Below are positions 55,144-63,995 of a stretch of DNA of 64,000 bases, piece by piece. A program made the translations under genes and the position numbers. This DNA is from DAIOEK01 sp963721445 (GTDB taxonomy: Bacteria > Chloroflexota > Anaerolineae > Anaerolineales > Anaerolineaceae). The stretch lies in the NCBI GenBank assembly GCA_963721445.1, contig CAVRIZ010000005.1:62001-126000 (forward strand), in the 5' to 3' direction. How positions within the stretch are numbered: position 1 is the stretch's first letter; each line of letters begins with the position of its first letter. Under the pieces are notes generated by a model, which made no database searches, was not told the DNA's origin, and saw nothing but the letters and a program-made list of their open reading frames with translations.

Positions 55144-56960
55144 AATTTCACCTCATGGTCTGTTATCTTTGAGACGATCCAACTAGCAGAAAGTGGCAGA
55201 CCGTCGCAATGGGCAATGGTGACGAGTTTCGATCCGTAATTAGGATACTCGATGGTTAATAATTGATTCATTTGTCCATCCCGATTCATCTCAACCACAT
55301 ACACCACGTCATGGGATGCTATGAAATCATCAACCTGAGTATGAAATGGAATTGCTTTTAATCGCAGATAATCTGCCAAAATTCCATTCTCACCCAGTTT
55401 ATGGGTGGCTTCCATTACGGCAGGATCTGCTGACCCATAGCTTATTATCCCAATTTTGGCTCCGGGTACAGTAATCATTTCTGGAGGGGGAAGGATCGCT
55501 CTGGCAGTTTCAAATTTATGTTTGAGGCGAGCCATCCCCTTTTCCCAATCTTCCGGTTCCTCACTATATTGCGCGAATTCATCATGCCCCGTCCCACGTG
55601 CAAAGTAGGCCGCTTTCGGGTGTAAATTTCCTGGGACCGTCCGATATGGTATACCATCACCATCGGTATCCAGATATCGGCCCCATTTTTCTTTAATTTC
55701 TTCCAATTCAGCTTCCCAAAGAATTTTCCCGCGATCCATTGGCTGATCCGGATATTCGAATTGTTTGGTCATCCACTGGTTCATACCCATATCGAGATCG
55801 GTCATAACCAGTACTGGTGTTTGAAGGCGTTCGGCCAAGTCAAAAGATTTCCAGCCAAATTCGAAACATTCCTGAACCGTTCCAGGAAGGAGCATTACGT
55901 ACTGTGTATCTCCATGCCCAAGAAAATATCCCATGGTGATATCCCCCTGGGCTGTCCTGGTCGGTAGGCCGGTACTGGGTCCAACCCGTTGGACATCCCA
56001 GACAACGACCGGAACTTCTGCATAGAAAGCCAAGCCCAGATATTCTGTCATCAGGCTTAATCCTGGACCAGAGGTCGCCGTCATTGAGCGAAGCCCTGCG
56101 AAACCTGCTCCGATCGCCATTCCGATGGCAGCCAATTCATCTTCTGCCTGTACCACCGCAAACGTATTCTTTCCAGTCTCCGGATCGATCCGGTATTGTG
56201 GTAAATACTCGTTCAAAGCTTCCGGCAGTGTTGATGCAGGAGTGATCGGGTACCATGCGGAAAATTGAATTCCACCGAAGATGGATCCCAACGCGCCGGC
56301 CGTGTTCCCATCCGCCATGATGTATCCGTCAAGGGGAGACATTTCCTCCACCCTGAAGTGATCCACCTTGGTTAAGTTTTCCTTTGCCCAATCTGCTGCT
56401 GCTTTGACAATATTAAAATTGGAATCGATTGCTTTCTGTTTCCCTTTGAAATGGAAATCAAGTGCAAGGTAGATCTTCTGCAGGTCAATCCCAAGAATAG
56501 TAGCCAGCACGCCTACATAAACCATGTTGGCAATATAATCTCGCAGAGCAGGAGAGACATCCGCTTCACGGGATAGTTTTTTGATAGGCATGGGATAAAC
56601 CACAATATCATCGCGCGTGATGGGTGTTTTGATATCATCCGCGTAAAATAGGACACCACCCGGGCATAAGTATTCAATATCTTTTGCGAATGATTGCGGA
56701 TTCATGGCGATCAGAATATCGTCATCCTCAACCCGGCCCAGATAGCCGTCTTTTGAAACCCGGATGCTGTACCATGTGGGTAATCCCTGAATATTGGATG
56801 GAAAACGGTTCTTTCCTGAGACAGGAATACCCATTTTAAATAAAGCGCGCATGATGGTTGTGTTCGCCGTCTGGCTTCCAGAGCCATTGATCGTCGCAAA
56901 GGTAATACAAAAATCATTGACTCGGTCAGTGGTGGTTGGGTTTGATACAGTCGAAGTCAT
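55140..56960 (-). CDS. 2-oxoacid:ferredoxin oxidoreductase, fused gamma/alpha subunit
   Basis: Protein of 606 residues. The first 190 are the gamma domain (INGSGSQTANTTIMRAL, DDDILIAMNPQSFAKD). About 215-450 are the alpha pyrimidine-binding domain (MADGNTAGALGSIFGGIQ, YPITPASTLPEAL, VQAEDELAAIGMAIGAGFAG, TSGPGLSLMTEYLGLA). The remainder is domain II (IISYGSADPAVMEATHKLG). Gene fusion of gamma and alpha is common in the KorAB group. I start at ATG 56960 because GGAG lies 8 bases upstream. It follows the GntR regulator gene by 30 bases. Confidence 0.92.
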   Translation of the reverse strand: MTSTVSNPTTTDRVNDFCITFATINGSGSQTANTTIMRALFKMGIPVSGKNRFPSNIQGLPTWYSIRVSKDGYLGRVEDDDILIAMNPQSFAKDIEYLCPGGVLFYADDIKTPITRDDIVVYPMPIKKLSREADVSPALRDYIANMVYVGVLATILGIDLQKIYLALDFHFKGKQKAIDSNFNIVKAAADWAKENLTKVDHFRVEEMSPLDGYIMADGNTAGALGSIFGGIQFSAWYPITPASTLPEALNEYLPQYRIDPETGKNTFAVVQAEDELAAIGMAIGAGFAGLRSMTATSGPGLSLMTEYLGLAFYAEVPVVVWDVQRVGPSTGLPTRTAQGDITMGYFLGHGDTQYVMLLPGTVQECFEFGWKSFDLAERLQTPVLVMTDLDMGMNQWMTKQFEYPDQPMDRGKILWEAELEEIKEKWGRYLDTDGDGIPYRTVPGNLHPKAAYFARGTGHDEFAQYSEEPEDWEKGMARLKHKFETARAILPPPEMITVPGAKIGIISYGSADPAVMEATHKLGENGILADYLRLKAIPFHTQVDDFIASHDVVYVVEMNRDGQMNQLLTIEYPNYGSKLVTIAHCDGLPLSASWIVSKITDHEVKL

Positions 56961-56990
56961 GAGATACTCCAAATCACAAATCGGTGAGAA

Positions 56991-57692
56991 TTATTCAAAA
57001 CGATGACGTTTATCCCTCAAAGTCCTTTGGGTTATTAATTCCATATGTTCCACAAAGTTGCGATATCCAAGATCGAGGTCGCCTGCGATTATTGCGTCAA
57101 TCATCTTCTGGTGAAATATCCACACCTGTTCGAGGTACCCAAGATCGGTATAGATCGCTAATCCGGTCTCTTCATATAATAACCAGTACGCTTCCAGCGA
57201 TCCATTTACGAACGGATTATTAAGCCGGCGATACATGGATAAATGCAACTCTTTATGCTCTTCATGCGGTATCTGGGGTGGATGACGGTGCAGGCGTTCA
57301 AAGGCACGCTTAACCAACAAATTCAGCTTAATTAAGTCCTCATCCGTCAATAAACTGACAGCCTGTTTCCAATAGGCTGCTTCGATATGCTTACGGAAAT
57401 CCGCGTATTGATCGAATGTCTTTTCGTCATTGGCGATGCAGTATGAAACGCTGTTCACCACAGCACTCGTAAAGGTGAAAGGCAAACGGTGGATTCCAGT
57501 CCGAGGATGGACTTCGATAATTCCCATCACCCGGGCAACTTCCATTTGTTCGCGAAGACTGGCAATGGAAATTCCCAATATGCGACTAAGCTCAGTCAGC
57601 GGGGGAATCCGGACAGTTTCGTGATACGGAAGAGCGGCAAGGTATTGCAGGAATGGGGATAAGGGATTTGTGTTTGAAGAGTTATTTTTCAT
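56991..57692 (-). CDS. GntR-family regulator (FCD-type ligand domain)
   Basis: DNA-binding regulator of 233 residues. The winged helix spans about residues 25-70 (IPPLTELSRILGISIASLREQMEVA then a wing), and the C-terminal all-helical domain resembles FCD (DFRKHIEAAYWKQAV, EEHKELHLSMYRRL, FHQKMIDAII), which binds small carboxylates. I start at ATG 57692. Its extended -10 at 57733-57741 lies upstream of a perfect palindrome at 57706-57715, so autoregulation is likely. The oxidoreductase genes follow 30 bases later, making it their probable regulator. Confidence 0.82.
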   Translation of the reverse strand: MKNNSSNTNPLSPFLQYLAALPYHETVRIPPLTELSRILGISIASLREQMEVARVMGIIEVHPRTGIHRLPFTFTSAVVNSVSYCIANDEKTFDQYADFRKHIEAAYWKQAVSLLTDEDLIKLNLLVKRAFERLHRHPPQIPHEEHKELHLSMYRRLNNPFVNGSLEAYWLLYEETGLAIYTDLGYLEQVWIFHQKMIDAIIAGDLDLGYRNFVEHMELITQRTLRDKRHRFE

Positions 57693-57705
57693 GGCATAAT
57701 AAATA

Positions 57706-57741
57706 TGATTAATCAGATTATTAGCTCCGATAAGTATAGCA
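57706..57741 (-). promoter_or_regulatory. GntR promoter with palindromic operator candidate
   Basis: On the minus strand TGC-TATACT (57741-57733) is an extended -10. Downstream, at 57715-57706, TGATTAATCA is a perfect 10-bp palindrome just before the ATG at 57692. A bound regulator there would block transcription of its own gene. Confidence 0.5.
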
Positions 57742-57843
57742 TGTTCCAATATATGGGTCAAGTCATGCAGGGCACTTTTCCGAAAAGGAAAGAATCAACC
57801 CATTTAATCTGATCTTATGGAAAGATAAATTCCCGGTTGAAAA

Positions 57844-58578
57844 TCATCGTTTATAGAGGCGTAAAAAACTATCTTCAAAGCGCGGGTTTTCGGGTGTGCT
57901 ATCGGCTGTATGGCGTGCCAGTTGGGCGATCTCAAACTTTTCGGGTTCCCCTATCTGGCTAGTATGCATTTTAAGAGCAGCCATTCTTAGCTGCCAAAAA
58001 TCAGTTACATCCAGGATCGTATTTGGTTTAACAGGTGAAGATAACCAGACTTCATTGGGTGTGTGCGGCTGGAGATTTTCATCAGTAATTAACTCCGGGA
58101 AATAATACACATTCCCCGCTGCGGGAAAAACAGCATCGAGGGTAATTTCTCCTGCCGCCCGATGATCCGGATGGTTGATATATCTACCCCTAATAAAATA
58201 ATTGGTTGGATCACAAGACACAACAATTTCAGGTTTAATTTTCCGAATTTGTCGAACGACTTCCTTACGAACCAGATCGTTGGGATGGAGAAACCCGTCC
58301 GGTGAACTGAGGAAGAAGACTTCTTTTACTCCGAGAACCTTAGCGGCATTTTGTTGCTCAACTATTCGGATACTGGCCAATTGCTCAGGGGTGATTTGCA
58401 GATCATTTCCTCCCTTATCGCCCATCGTCAACAAGCAATAAAAAACCTCGTGACCCGCACTAATCCAACGGGCAATCGACCCACCAAAGAAAAATTCCGG
58501 GTCATCTGGGTGTGCCAGAATTACCAGAATTCTCTTCTTCTCCGTCCATTCTTCAGGCTGCAAGGGAGAAATTTCCAT
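57844..58578 (-). CDS. PIG-L/LmbE family deacetylase
   Basis: Zinc-dependent N-deacetylase fold of 244 residues. The metal and catalytic motifs are LAHPDDPEFF (residues 20-29) and INHPDHRAAG. Family members deacetylate N-acetylglucosamine derivatives, for example in bacillithiol or mycothiol synthesis or lipid glycans; the substrate here is not readable. It starts 5 bases after the RicT/PSP1 gene and shares its transcript. Confidence 0.88.
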   Translation of the reverse strand: MEISPLQPEEWTEKKRILVILAHPDDPEFFFGGSIARWISAGHEVFYCLLTMGDKGGNDLQITPEQLASIRIVEQQNAAKVLGVKEVFFLSSPDGFLHPNDLVRKEVVRQIRKIKPEIVVSCDPTNYFIRGRYINHPDHRAAGEITLDAVFPAAGNVYYFPELITDENLQPHTPNEVWLSSPVKPNTILDVTDFWQLRMAALKMHTSQIGEPEKFEIAQLARHTADSTPENPRFEDSFLRLYKR

Positions 58579-58583
58579 ACCAT

Positions 58584-59459
58584 CTACTCATGTTCTTGTT
58601 TATCTTCTGTTGTTGCCGGCTTTGGTTTCTGTTCGACAACATCCTGTACTAACTTGACCTCATCTTTTGCGAATTCTCGATATCCCACGTTGGGAATCTC
58701 GACCAAAACTCTTAAACGGAGGGGGATCACATCGATCACCTTTCCTTCTCCAGCTGGAGTCATGACCCGTTTATTCTTTTTCGGTAATTGAGCACGTAGT
58801 TCGCAATAATGGTCATATTCATAGATCAAACAACAGCGTAATCGACCACACATGCCTGTGATTTCCGCGGGTGTTAGCGAAATTCCCTGTTCTTTTGCCA
58901 TCCTGATGGAAATCGAACTGAATTCTGTCAGAAATCCGGAACAACAGCGTTGTTCAAGCCCACAAGCACCCATTCCGCACATCAATTTTGCAACATCACG
59001 TGGGCCAATTTGCCGTAGTTCTACCTGGGTCGGACTATACGTTTTCTGCAAGTCAATTCGTAAACTTTTTAATTCGATTTTTTCTTCGCCTTCAGTGCTG
59101 AATTGGACGACCAGGCGGGAACCATCAAAACTGTATTCCGCGGAAACGACCTTTATTCCGTGTAATCTCATCTCTCCCGCCCTGAGCTGTGCTCTGGCGA
59201 GGACATCTGCCTCTTTCGCTTGCCAGCTCTGGCGCATCACCAGATCTCGTGGACTGGCACGGCGGTCGATCATCTTCCAGGCGCCTTCGGGAGGAGGAGT
59301 CGGGTTTTCGATATGTTGGACGACCTGACCGAGCTGCCACCCCCGGCTGGTTTCTACGATCACAAATTCTCCGGCTTTTAACTCGGGAACTTTGGCTGCA
59401 TCAAAATGATAAGCTTTACCAATAGGGTTAAAACGAATGCTTACAATTACTGGATCCAT
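58584..59459 (-). CDS. ricT: PSP1/RicT family protein (YaaT-like)
   Basis: Cytoplasmic protein of 291 residues. The family cysteines are all present: CGMGACGLEQRCCSGF and TGMCGRLRCCLIYEYD, which in Bacillus YaaT/RicT hold Fe-S clusters within the RicAFT complex that works with RNase Y. I start at ATG 59459, where TATAAT lies exactly 7 bases upstream; a GTG at 59480 would lie upstream of that -10. There is no ribosome site, so the message may be leaderless. RicA and RicF homologs are not in the window. The C-terminal tail is charged. Confidence 0.88.
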   Translation of the reverse strand: MDPVIVSIRFNPIGKAYHFDAAKVPELKAGEFVIVETSRGWQLGQVVQHIENPTPPPEGAWKMIDRRASPRDLVMRQSWQAKEADVLARAQLRAGEMRLHGIKVVSAEYSFDGSRLVVQFSTEGEEKIELKSLRIDLQKTYSPTQVELRQIGPRDVAKLMCGMGACGLEQRCCSGFLTEFSSISIRMAKEQGISLTPAEITGMCGRLRCCLIYEYDHYCELRAQLPKKNKRVMTPAGEGKVIDVIPLRLRVLVEIPNVGYREFAKDEVKLVQDVVEQKPKPATTEDKQEHE

Positions 59460-59466
59460 GGAAGGG

Positions 59467-59475
59467 ATTATATCA
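59467..59475 (-). promoter_or_regulatory. Extended -10 promoter placing the start at the ricT ATG (candidate leaderless)
   Basis: TGA-TATAAT on the minus strand ends 7 bases before the ATG at 59459, the same spacing as at the TPR gene (39873). Transcription would begin at or beside the start codon. Confidence 0.55.
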
Positions 59476-59494
59476 TGCACAGTACCACACTAAT

Positions 59495-60538
59495 TTAGAC
59501 CTGAAGTGAAACAATGCTCATCTGGGCTGCCACTTGTTGGCTGATATTCATCAAGGCTTTGGCGGCGCTCAATTCAGGCAATGTCACTACAATTGGTTCC
59601 CCTGCATCTCCGCCTTCCCGAACTTCCGAAAGGAGAGGTATCTTGCCAAGGAAAGGTACATCCGCACTCGCTGCCAACAATTCTCCGCCACCTGAGCCAA
59701 AGATCTCCAGACGTTTGCCGTCGGGTAACTCAAGATACGACATATTCTCTATAACACCAAGGACAGGAACCTGTAACGCATGATACATTTCCACGGCTCG
59801 GGCTGCATCTTCGGTAGAGACTTTTTGAGGAAGGGTGACAATCACCCCACCGGATAGTGGAATGGTTTGCGCAAGACTGATCTGCGCATCACCGGTTCCC
59901 GGCGGAAGGTCGATGATCAGATAATCCAATGGACCCCAATCCACATCCCGTAAAAATTGGCTGATCGCCGAATGAAGCATTGGTCCACGCCATATCATTG
60001 CCTGTCCAGGTTTCACCAGGAATCCGATCGACATCATTTTTACGCCATAAGCAAAAGCAGGGATCATTTTCTGATTTCGCGGGGGTGGAAGATGTGACAC
60101 GCCCATCATAGTCGGTATGTTTGGACCATAAATATCCGCATCAAGCAATCCTACAGTTGCACCCATCTTTGCAAGTGCAACAGCCATATTCACAGCGACG
60201 GTACTTTTTCCCACCCCACCTTTTCCGGAACCAACCGCGATTGCATTCTTGATGGGAAGATCTAGTTTCGATTTAATGCGAGCGTCTGCCGGCACAGTAG
60301 AACCAAACTCAACAACAACCTTACTCACACCTGGGATCGTCATCACAGCCGCTCTCGCCTCCGATTCAATTCGTGCTCGAAGCGGGCAGGCAGGTGTGGT
60401 GAGATTGATCTTGAATCCCACTACATCCCCTTTGACATGCAGATCCTGGATCATGTTCAATGTAACCAGGTCACGATGCAATTCAGGCTCCTGTACCTGC
60501 GATAGTGCTTCCAGGACTCGTTCTTTTGTAATCGCCAT
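59495..60538 (-). CDS. Mrp/NBP35-family ATP-binding iron-sulfur carrier protein
   Basis: P-loop ATPase of 347 residues that carries or assembles Fe-S clusters. The N-terminal 90 residues are the MIP18/DUF59 domain (VQEPELHRDLVTLNMIQDLH). The ATPase has the deviant Walker A SGKGGVGKSTVAVNMA, DADIYGPNIPTMMG and IIDLPPGTGDAQ. The CxxC seen in many ApbC proteins is not obvious in the C-terminal part. GAGGAAGAT precedes the ATG. Lying downstream of nuoI and a Cys-rich protein, it may supply clusters to complex I (inference). Confidence 0.92.
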   Translation of the reverse strand: MAITKERVLEALSQVQEPELHRDLVTLNMIQDLHVKGDVVGFKINLTTPACPLRARIESEARAAVMTIPGVSKVVVEFGSTVPADARIKSKLDLPIKNAIAVGSGKGGVGKSTVAVNMAVALAKMGATVGLLDADIYGPNIPTMMGVSHLPPPRNQKMIPAFAYGVKMMSIGFLVKPGQAMIWRGPMLHSAISQFLRDVDWGPLDYLIIDLPPGTGDAQISLAQTIPLSGGVIVTLPQKVSTEDAARAVEMYHALQVPVLGVIENMSYLELPDGKRLEIFGSGGGELLAASADVPFLGKIPLLSEVREGGDAGEPIVVTLPELSAAKALMNISQQVAAQMSIVSLQV

Positions 60539-60564
60539 ATCTTCCTCTATGTTAATGGATGTTA

Positions 60565-60900
60565 CTATCCATTTTGTTTGAAATATTGTTGAGTTTCGGT
60601 GAGCGCTTCGGAATAAATGTGCAACAATTCCGTATCATCACCCCGGTATCGTCTAATGGTTTGCCGTGCGCATTGTGTGCATCCTTTCATTGCCCGAAAG
60701 GAATCAGCATTACATGACACACAGCCACCCAAACGGATAAGCATGAGGACGAAGGCTACGTGATCATGGGAGGTCTGTCCGCCGGCAATCACGGTATCAA
60801 CCAATCCATCCCATTGATCGCCGTGAAGTCCTTTCAATGCCGGGATAACCCGGGAGGGAAATAGGATCTCGGTATCGTCGTTATACATTCTTTCGTCCAT
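60565..60900 (-). CDS. Small cysteine-rich protein in the complex I cluster
   Basis: Protein of 111 residues that I do not recognise by name. The core is GGCVSCNADSFRAMKGCTQC, two CxxC pairs 12 residues apart, suggesting a metal or Fe-S site. The flanks are helical (LHGDQWDGLVDTVIAGG). Its ATG overlaps the nuoI stop (TAATG), so it is translationally coupled to nuoI, and the Mrp gene follows by 26 bases. This context suggests a role in Fe-S maturation of complex I (inference). Confidence 0.8.
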   Translation of the reverse strand: MDERMYNDDTEILFPSRVIPALKGLHGDQWDGLVDTVIAGGQTSHDHVAFVLMLIRLGGCVSCNADSFRAMKGCTQCARQTIRRYRGDDTELLHIYSEALTETQQYFKQNG

Positions 60901-61511
60901 TATGGTTGAGGCTGGGAAGCAGCTAATTTTGCAGCCGCTTTTGCCGCTTTCGCATCTTCTTCTGCCTGGTAATTGGTTGGCCGAATGGAGGCGTAATATT
61001 CCACTGGTTTTGCCAACTTTGCCATATCATAGATATGATCTTTGAACCGATCGTAGGATGCAATTTCGTAATCGTGATCCATCCGAATGGCTTCGAATGG
61101 GCAGAATTCAGCACAAGACCCACAATTCATACAGATATCGGTATCGATATAGAACTCCCTTGGGCTGGGGATTGGTTTTCCGGTAACCTCATCCATCTTA
61201 CGTTCAATCCAGATGCACTGGGGAGGACAAGCCTTCGCACAGATACCACAAGCGGTACACCGCATGATGCGTTCGCCGGCAGGACCGGTCTCATACACGA
61301 GAAATGGAATATACCTAAATTCTTCGGGAACCGGAAGTTTCTCTTCCGGATACTGAACGGAAAAGACACCTGTAATATCTGCGCTGCTCCGGTAAGCAAT
61401 TCCTTCTTCGGTGTGATAGCGCTTCTTACCTTTGCGGATATCATCCAGGTATGATTCCACAAAATGTTTTAAAGTAACTGTCAATCCCTTAAGAACGCCT
61501 AATCCATACAT
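60900..61511 (-). CDS. nuoI: NADH-quinone oxidoreductase subunit I
   Basis: Carries clusters N6a and N6b of complex I. Of 203 residues, the two [4Fe-4S] motifs are CTACGICAKACPPQCI and CMNCGSCAEFCPFEAI, complete. The N-terminus has the usual amphipathic segment (LKHFVESYLDDIRKG). GGATGGATATGAC precedes the ATG at 61511. It is 14 bases after nuoCD and overlaps the Cys-rich gene. Confidence 0.95.
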   Translation of the reverse strand: MYGLGVLKGLTVTLKHFVESYLDDIRKGKKRYHTEEGIAYRSSADITGVFSVQYPEEKLPVPEEFRYIPFLVYETGPAGERIMRCTACGICAKACPPQCIWIERKMDEVTGKPIPSPREFYIDTDICMNCGSCAEFCPFEAIRMDHDYEIASYDRFKDHIYDMAKLAKPVEYYASIRPTNYQAEEDAKAAKAAAKLAASQPQP

Positions 61512-61525
61512 GTCATATCCATCCT

Positions 61526-63265
61526 TTAGCGATCCACTTCGCCCAGAACGATATCGATTGACCCCAAAATACAGACAACGTCTGCCACCTTGTTACCAAT
61601 ACTCATCCCTCGCAAACTTGTCAAGTTAATAAAAGTTGGCGCGCGGACGTGGTAGCGGGCAGGATTAGCCTTCCCGTTTGAGACAACATAAAATCCCAAT
61701 TCTCCCTTGGGACTCTCCACCCGTCCATAGGCTTCACCGGCGGGAACCCGGACCTGGTATTGTGGTTTACCGGTCATTATCGGTCCTTCCGGGATGTCTC
61801 GCAAAGCCTGTTGTAAAATCCGGATGCTTTGCCTGATCTCATCCAACCGGAGGATGTACCTGTCAAAAATATCGCCGTGGTAACGGACACAAACATCAAA
61901 ATCAAATCGGTCATAAATGGAATATGGGTCCGCCCGTCGAAGATCGAACGGTATGCCTGATGCCCTTAACAATGGTCCGGTCGCGCTGTTGGCAACCGCA
62001 TCTTCTGCGGTCAGTATCCCGATACCTTCAGTCCGAACACGAACCACTTCGTTATCCGTGAGGTATTTATCCAATTCATCCACTTTTCCAGGCAGACGCT
62101 CGACCAACTGCTTGATCTTTGTCAACCATTCGGGTTGAATATCTCTCACCACCCCACCAAACCGGAAATAATTGCACATCATCCTGGAGCCGGCTACCCC
62201 TTCGAAAATATCCAGAATTAGTTCACGCTCTACAAACGCATACAGGACCGGGGTGAAGAAAGCGCCCAGGTCATTGAGCAAGAAGCCAATTGCGACCAGG
62301 TGATTATTGATTCGGGTCAATTCCGCCATGATCACCCGGATATACTCTGCCCGTTCTGGCGGAGTGATCCCCATCAATTTTTCCACTGCCAGAGCATACC
62401 CGAAGTTATTTGACATGGAGCAGATGTAATCCAACCGGTCGGTGAAAGGCATATTCTGGAGGAATGTGTTGCGCTCGCCAATTTTTTCATGGTTTCGGTG
62501 CAGATAACCAATGGCTGGTTTCAAGTCGACGATCGTTTCACCATCCAATACAGCCACCATCCGAAAGACGCCATGGGTGGATGGATGCTGAGGGCCTAAA
62601 TTGACAACGATCTTATCGGTCTTCAGATTTTCTCCATCTCCCGTGGAGGATGTATTAAGGGAGGCATAAAGAGCCCGTTCATTATCCGCTTCCCACTGGT
62701 CCGGGTCAAAACCAGCCGGGTATTGCACATTATCACGAAACGGATTCAGATCTTCAATTCGGTGCACTTTACCTTCGGGCCAACGCGATTTAAAGGGTTT
62801 GACTTCCTCCTCAAAGAATGGTTCTTTCCAATCTTTGAGGAGTGGGTGACCATGAAAACCTTCCCAGGTTAGTATTCGCCGTAGATCAGGATGGTTTTCA
62901 AAGTGGACGCCGAATAAGTCATACACCTCCCGTTCCTGTAGTTCTGCACCGGGGAAAAGGGAAGTGATGGAAGGAATGACAGGGTTTTCGCGAGGTAGGG
63001 CTACCTTTATTTCGTGTGGTTCTCCACCAGACAACTTCCGGAAGTGGTAGATGATGTCCAGACGGTCTTCTGGAAATAAATCGAGGGCAGTGATCGAGGT
63101 GAGTACATCGAACCCGAAGGTAGTCTTTAAGGAAGAGACTACTTCCATCAGTGATTCTTTTGGAACGATAAAGCCAAAAAATCCTGGGCGCTCGTCTTTC
63201 TCAAATTTGGATGTTAAGAATTCTTCCACAGGAGATAACGTTACAACTGCAGGTGAGTCAGTCAT
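61526..63265 (-). CDS. nuoCD: NADH-quinone oxidoreductase subunits C and D, fused
   Basis: Fused NuoC (residues 1-190: DIIYHFRKLSGGE, LQEREVYDLFGVHFENHPDLRR) and NuoD (about 200-579: VNLGPQHPSTHGVFRM, GYLHRNHEKIGERNTF). NuoD forms most of the quinone-binding site, and its family histidine and aspartate positions look intact. Fusion of C and D is common in several phyla. The start ATG at 63265 overlaps nuoB by 8 bases. Restored length 579 is normal for the fusion. Confidence 0.95.
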   Translation of the reverse strand: MTDSPAVVTLSPVEEFLTSKFEKDERPGFFGFIVPKESLMEVVSSLKTTFGFDVLTSITALDLFPEDRLDIIYHFRKLSGGEPHEIKVALPRENPVIPSITSLFPGAELQEREVYDLFGVHFENHPDLRRILTWEGFHGHPLLKDWKEPFFEEEVKPFKSRWPEGKVHRIEDLNPFRDNVQYPAGFDPDQWEADNERALYASLNTSSTGDGENLKTDKIVVNLGPQHPSTHGVFRMVAVLDGETIVDLKPAIGYLHRNHEKIGERNTFLQNMPFTDRLDYICSMSNNFGYALAVEKLMGITPPERAEYIRVIMAELTRINNHLVAIGFLLNDLGAFFTPVLYAFVERELILDIFEGVAGSRMMCNYFRFGGVVRDIQPEWLTKIKQLVERLPGKVDELDKYLTDNEVVRVRTEGIGILTAEDAVANSATGPLLRASGIPFDLRRADPYSIYDRFDFDVCVRYHGDIFDRYILRLDEIRQSIRILQQALRDIPEGPIMTGKPQYQVRVPAGEAYGRVESPKGELGFYVVSNGKANPARYHVRAPTFINLTSLRGMSIGNKVADVVCILGSIDIVLGEVDR

Positions 63266-63920
63266 TGGTTTCTCCTGTTTCTTCCTCTACCCCAATTATC
63301 GGATCAGGCTGGCGGTTGGCAACTGCCTTGATGATTTCCATTTGGAGGGGATTAATCAGATCAGGTCCGAGGATAGGGATGGGTATTGCGACGGATTCAC
63401 CTTTCTGGTACCACGAGGCATCCTTGAGCCGTTGTCCATCAATTTTCTTTTGAAGTGTGATCAAACCATTCAATAATGCCTGAGGTGTAGGTGGGCATCC
63501 CGGGATATAGACATCCACCGGCAAGAACCGATCGACACCTGGAACCACGGAATAACCTTCTTTAAAGGGACCTCCACCAGACGCACACGATCCCATAGCG
63601 ATAACGTAGCGCGGTTCTGCGATTTGATTGTAAAGACGGACGATCTGAGGGATCATTTTCTTTGTCACTGTACCAGATACAAGCATGAAATCAGCCTGAC
63701 GTGGGCTGGGGCGCATCACTTCCATGCCGAACCGGGAGAAGTCATAGCGACTGGCGGCGGCGCTTATCATCTCGAACGCGCAGCATGCCAAACCGAACAT
63801 CAATGGCCACATGGAATTTCGCCGGCTCCAGTTGTAGATCCGGTCAACGGTTGTGATGGCTATATGATTCTGGAGATCAGGGGGAATTTCAACACCGGGT
63901 GAATTCAAACTTTCAGGCAT
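63258..63920 (-). CDS. nuoB: NADH-quinone oxidoreductase subunit B
   Basis: Carries cluster N2, the last Fe-S centre before quinone. Of 220 residues, the ligands are visible: tandem cysteines in LACCAFEM, then GSCASGGG and PGCPPTPQ. I start at ATG 63920 with TTGGGAG 8 bases before it; a TTG further up would use the ribosome site as codons. A promoter lies about 48 bases upstream, so this is the first gene of the nuoB-CD-I run; nuoA does not precede it within the window. Confidence 0.95.
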   Translation of the reverse strand: MPESLNSPGVEIPPDLQNHIAITTVDRIYNWSRRNSMWPLMFGLACCAFEMISAAASRYDFSRFGMEVMRPSPRQADFMLVSGTVTKKMIPQIVRLYNQIAEPRYVIAMGSCASGGGPFKEGYSVVPGVDRFLPVDVYIPGCPPTPQALLNGLITLQKKIDGQRLKDASWYQKGESVAIPIPILGPDLINPLQMEIIKAVANRQPDPIIGVEEETGETND

Positions 63921-63967
63921 AATGTCAACTCCCAAAAAATAGATTGCTCCAATTGAAAGCTATCCGT

Positions 63968-63995
63968 ATTGTAGCAGAGGCAGGACACCTGTCAA
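63968..63995 (-). promoter_or_regulatory. Promoter of the nuoB-nuoCD-nuoI operon
   Basis: On the minus strand TTGACA (63995-63990) is followed after 16 bases by TACAAT (63973-63968), with TGC directly before the -10. The predicted start is near 63961, about 40 bases before the nuoB ATG. Confidence 0.75.
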
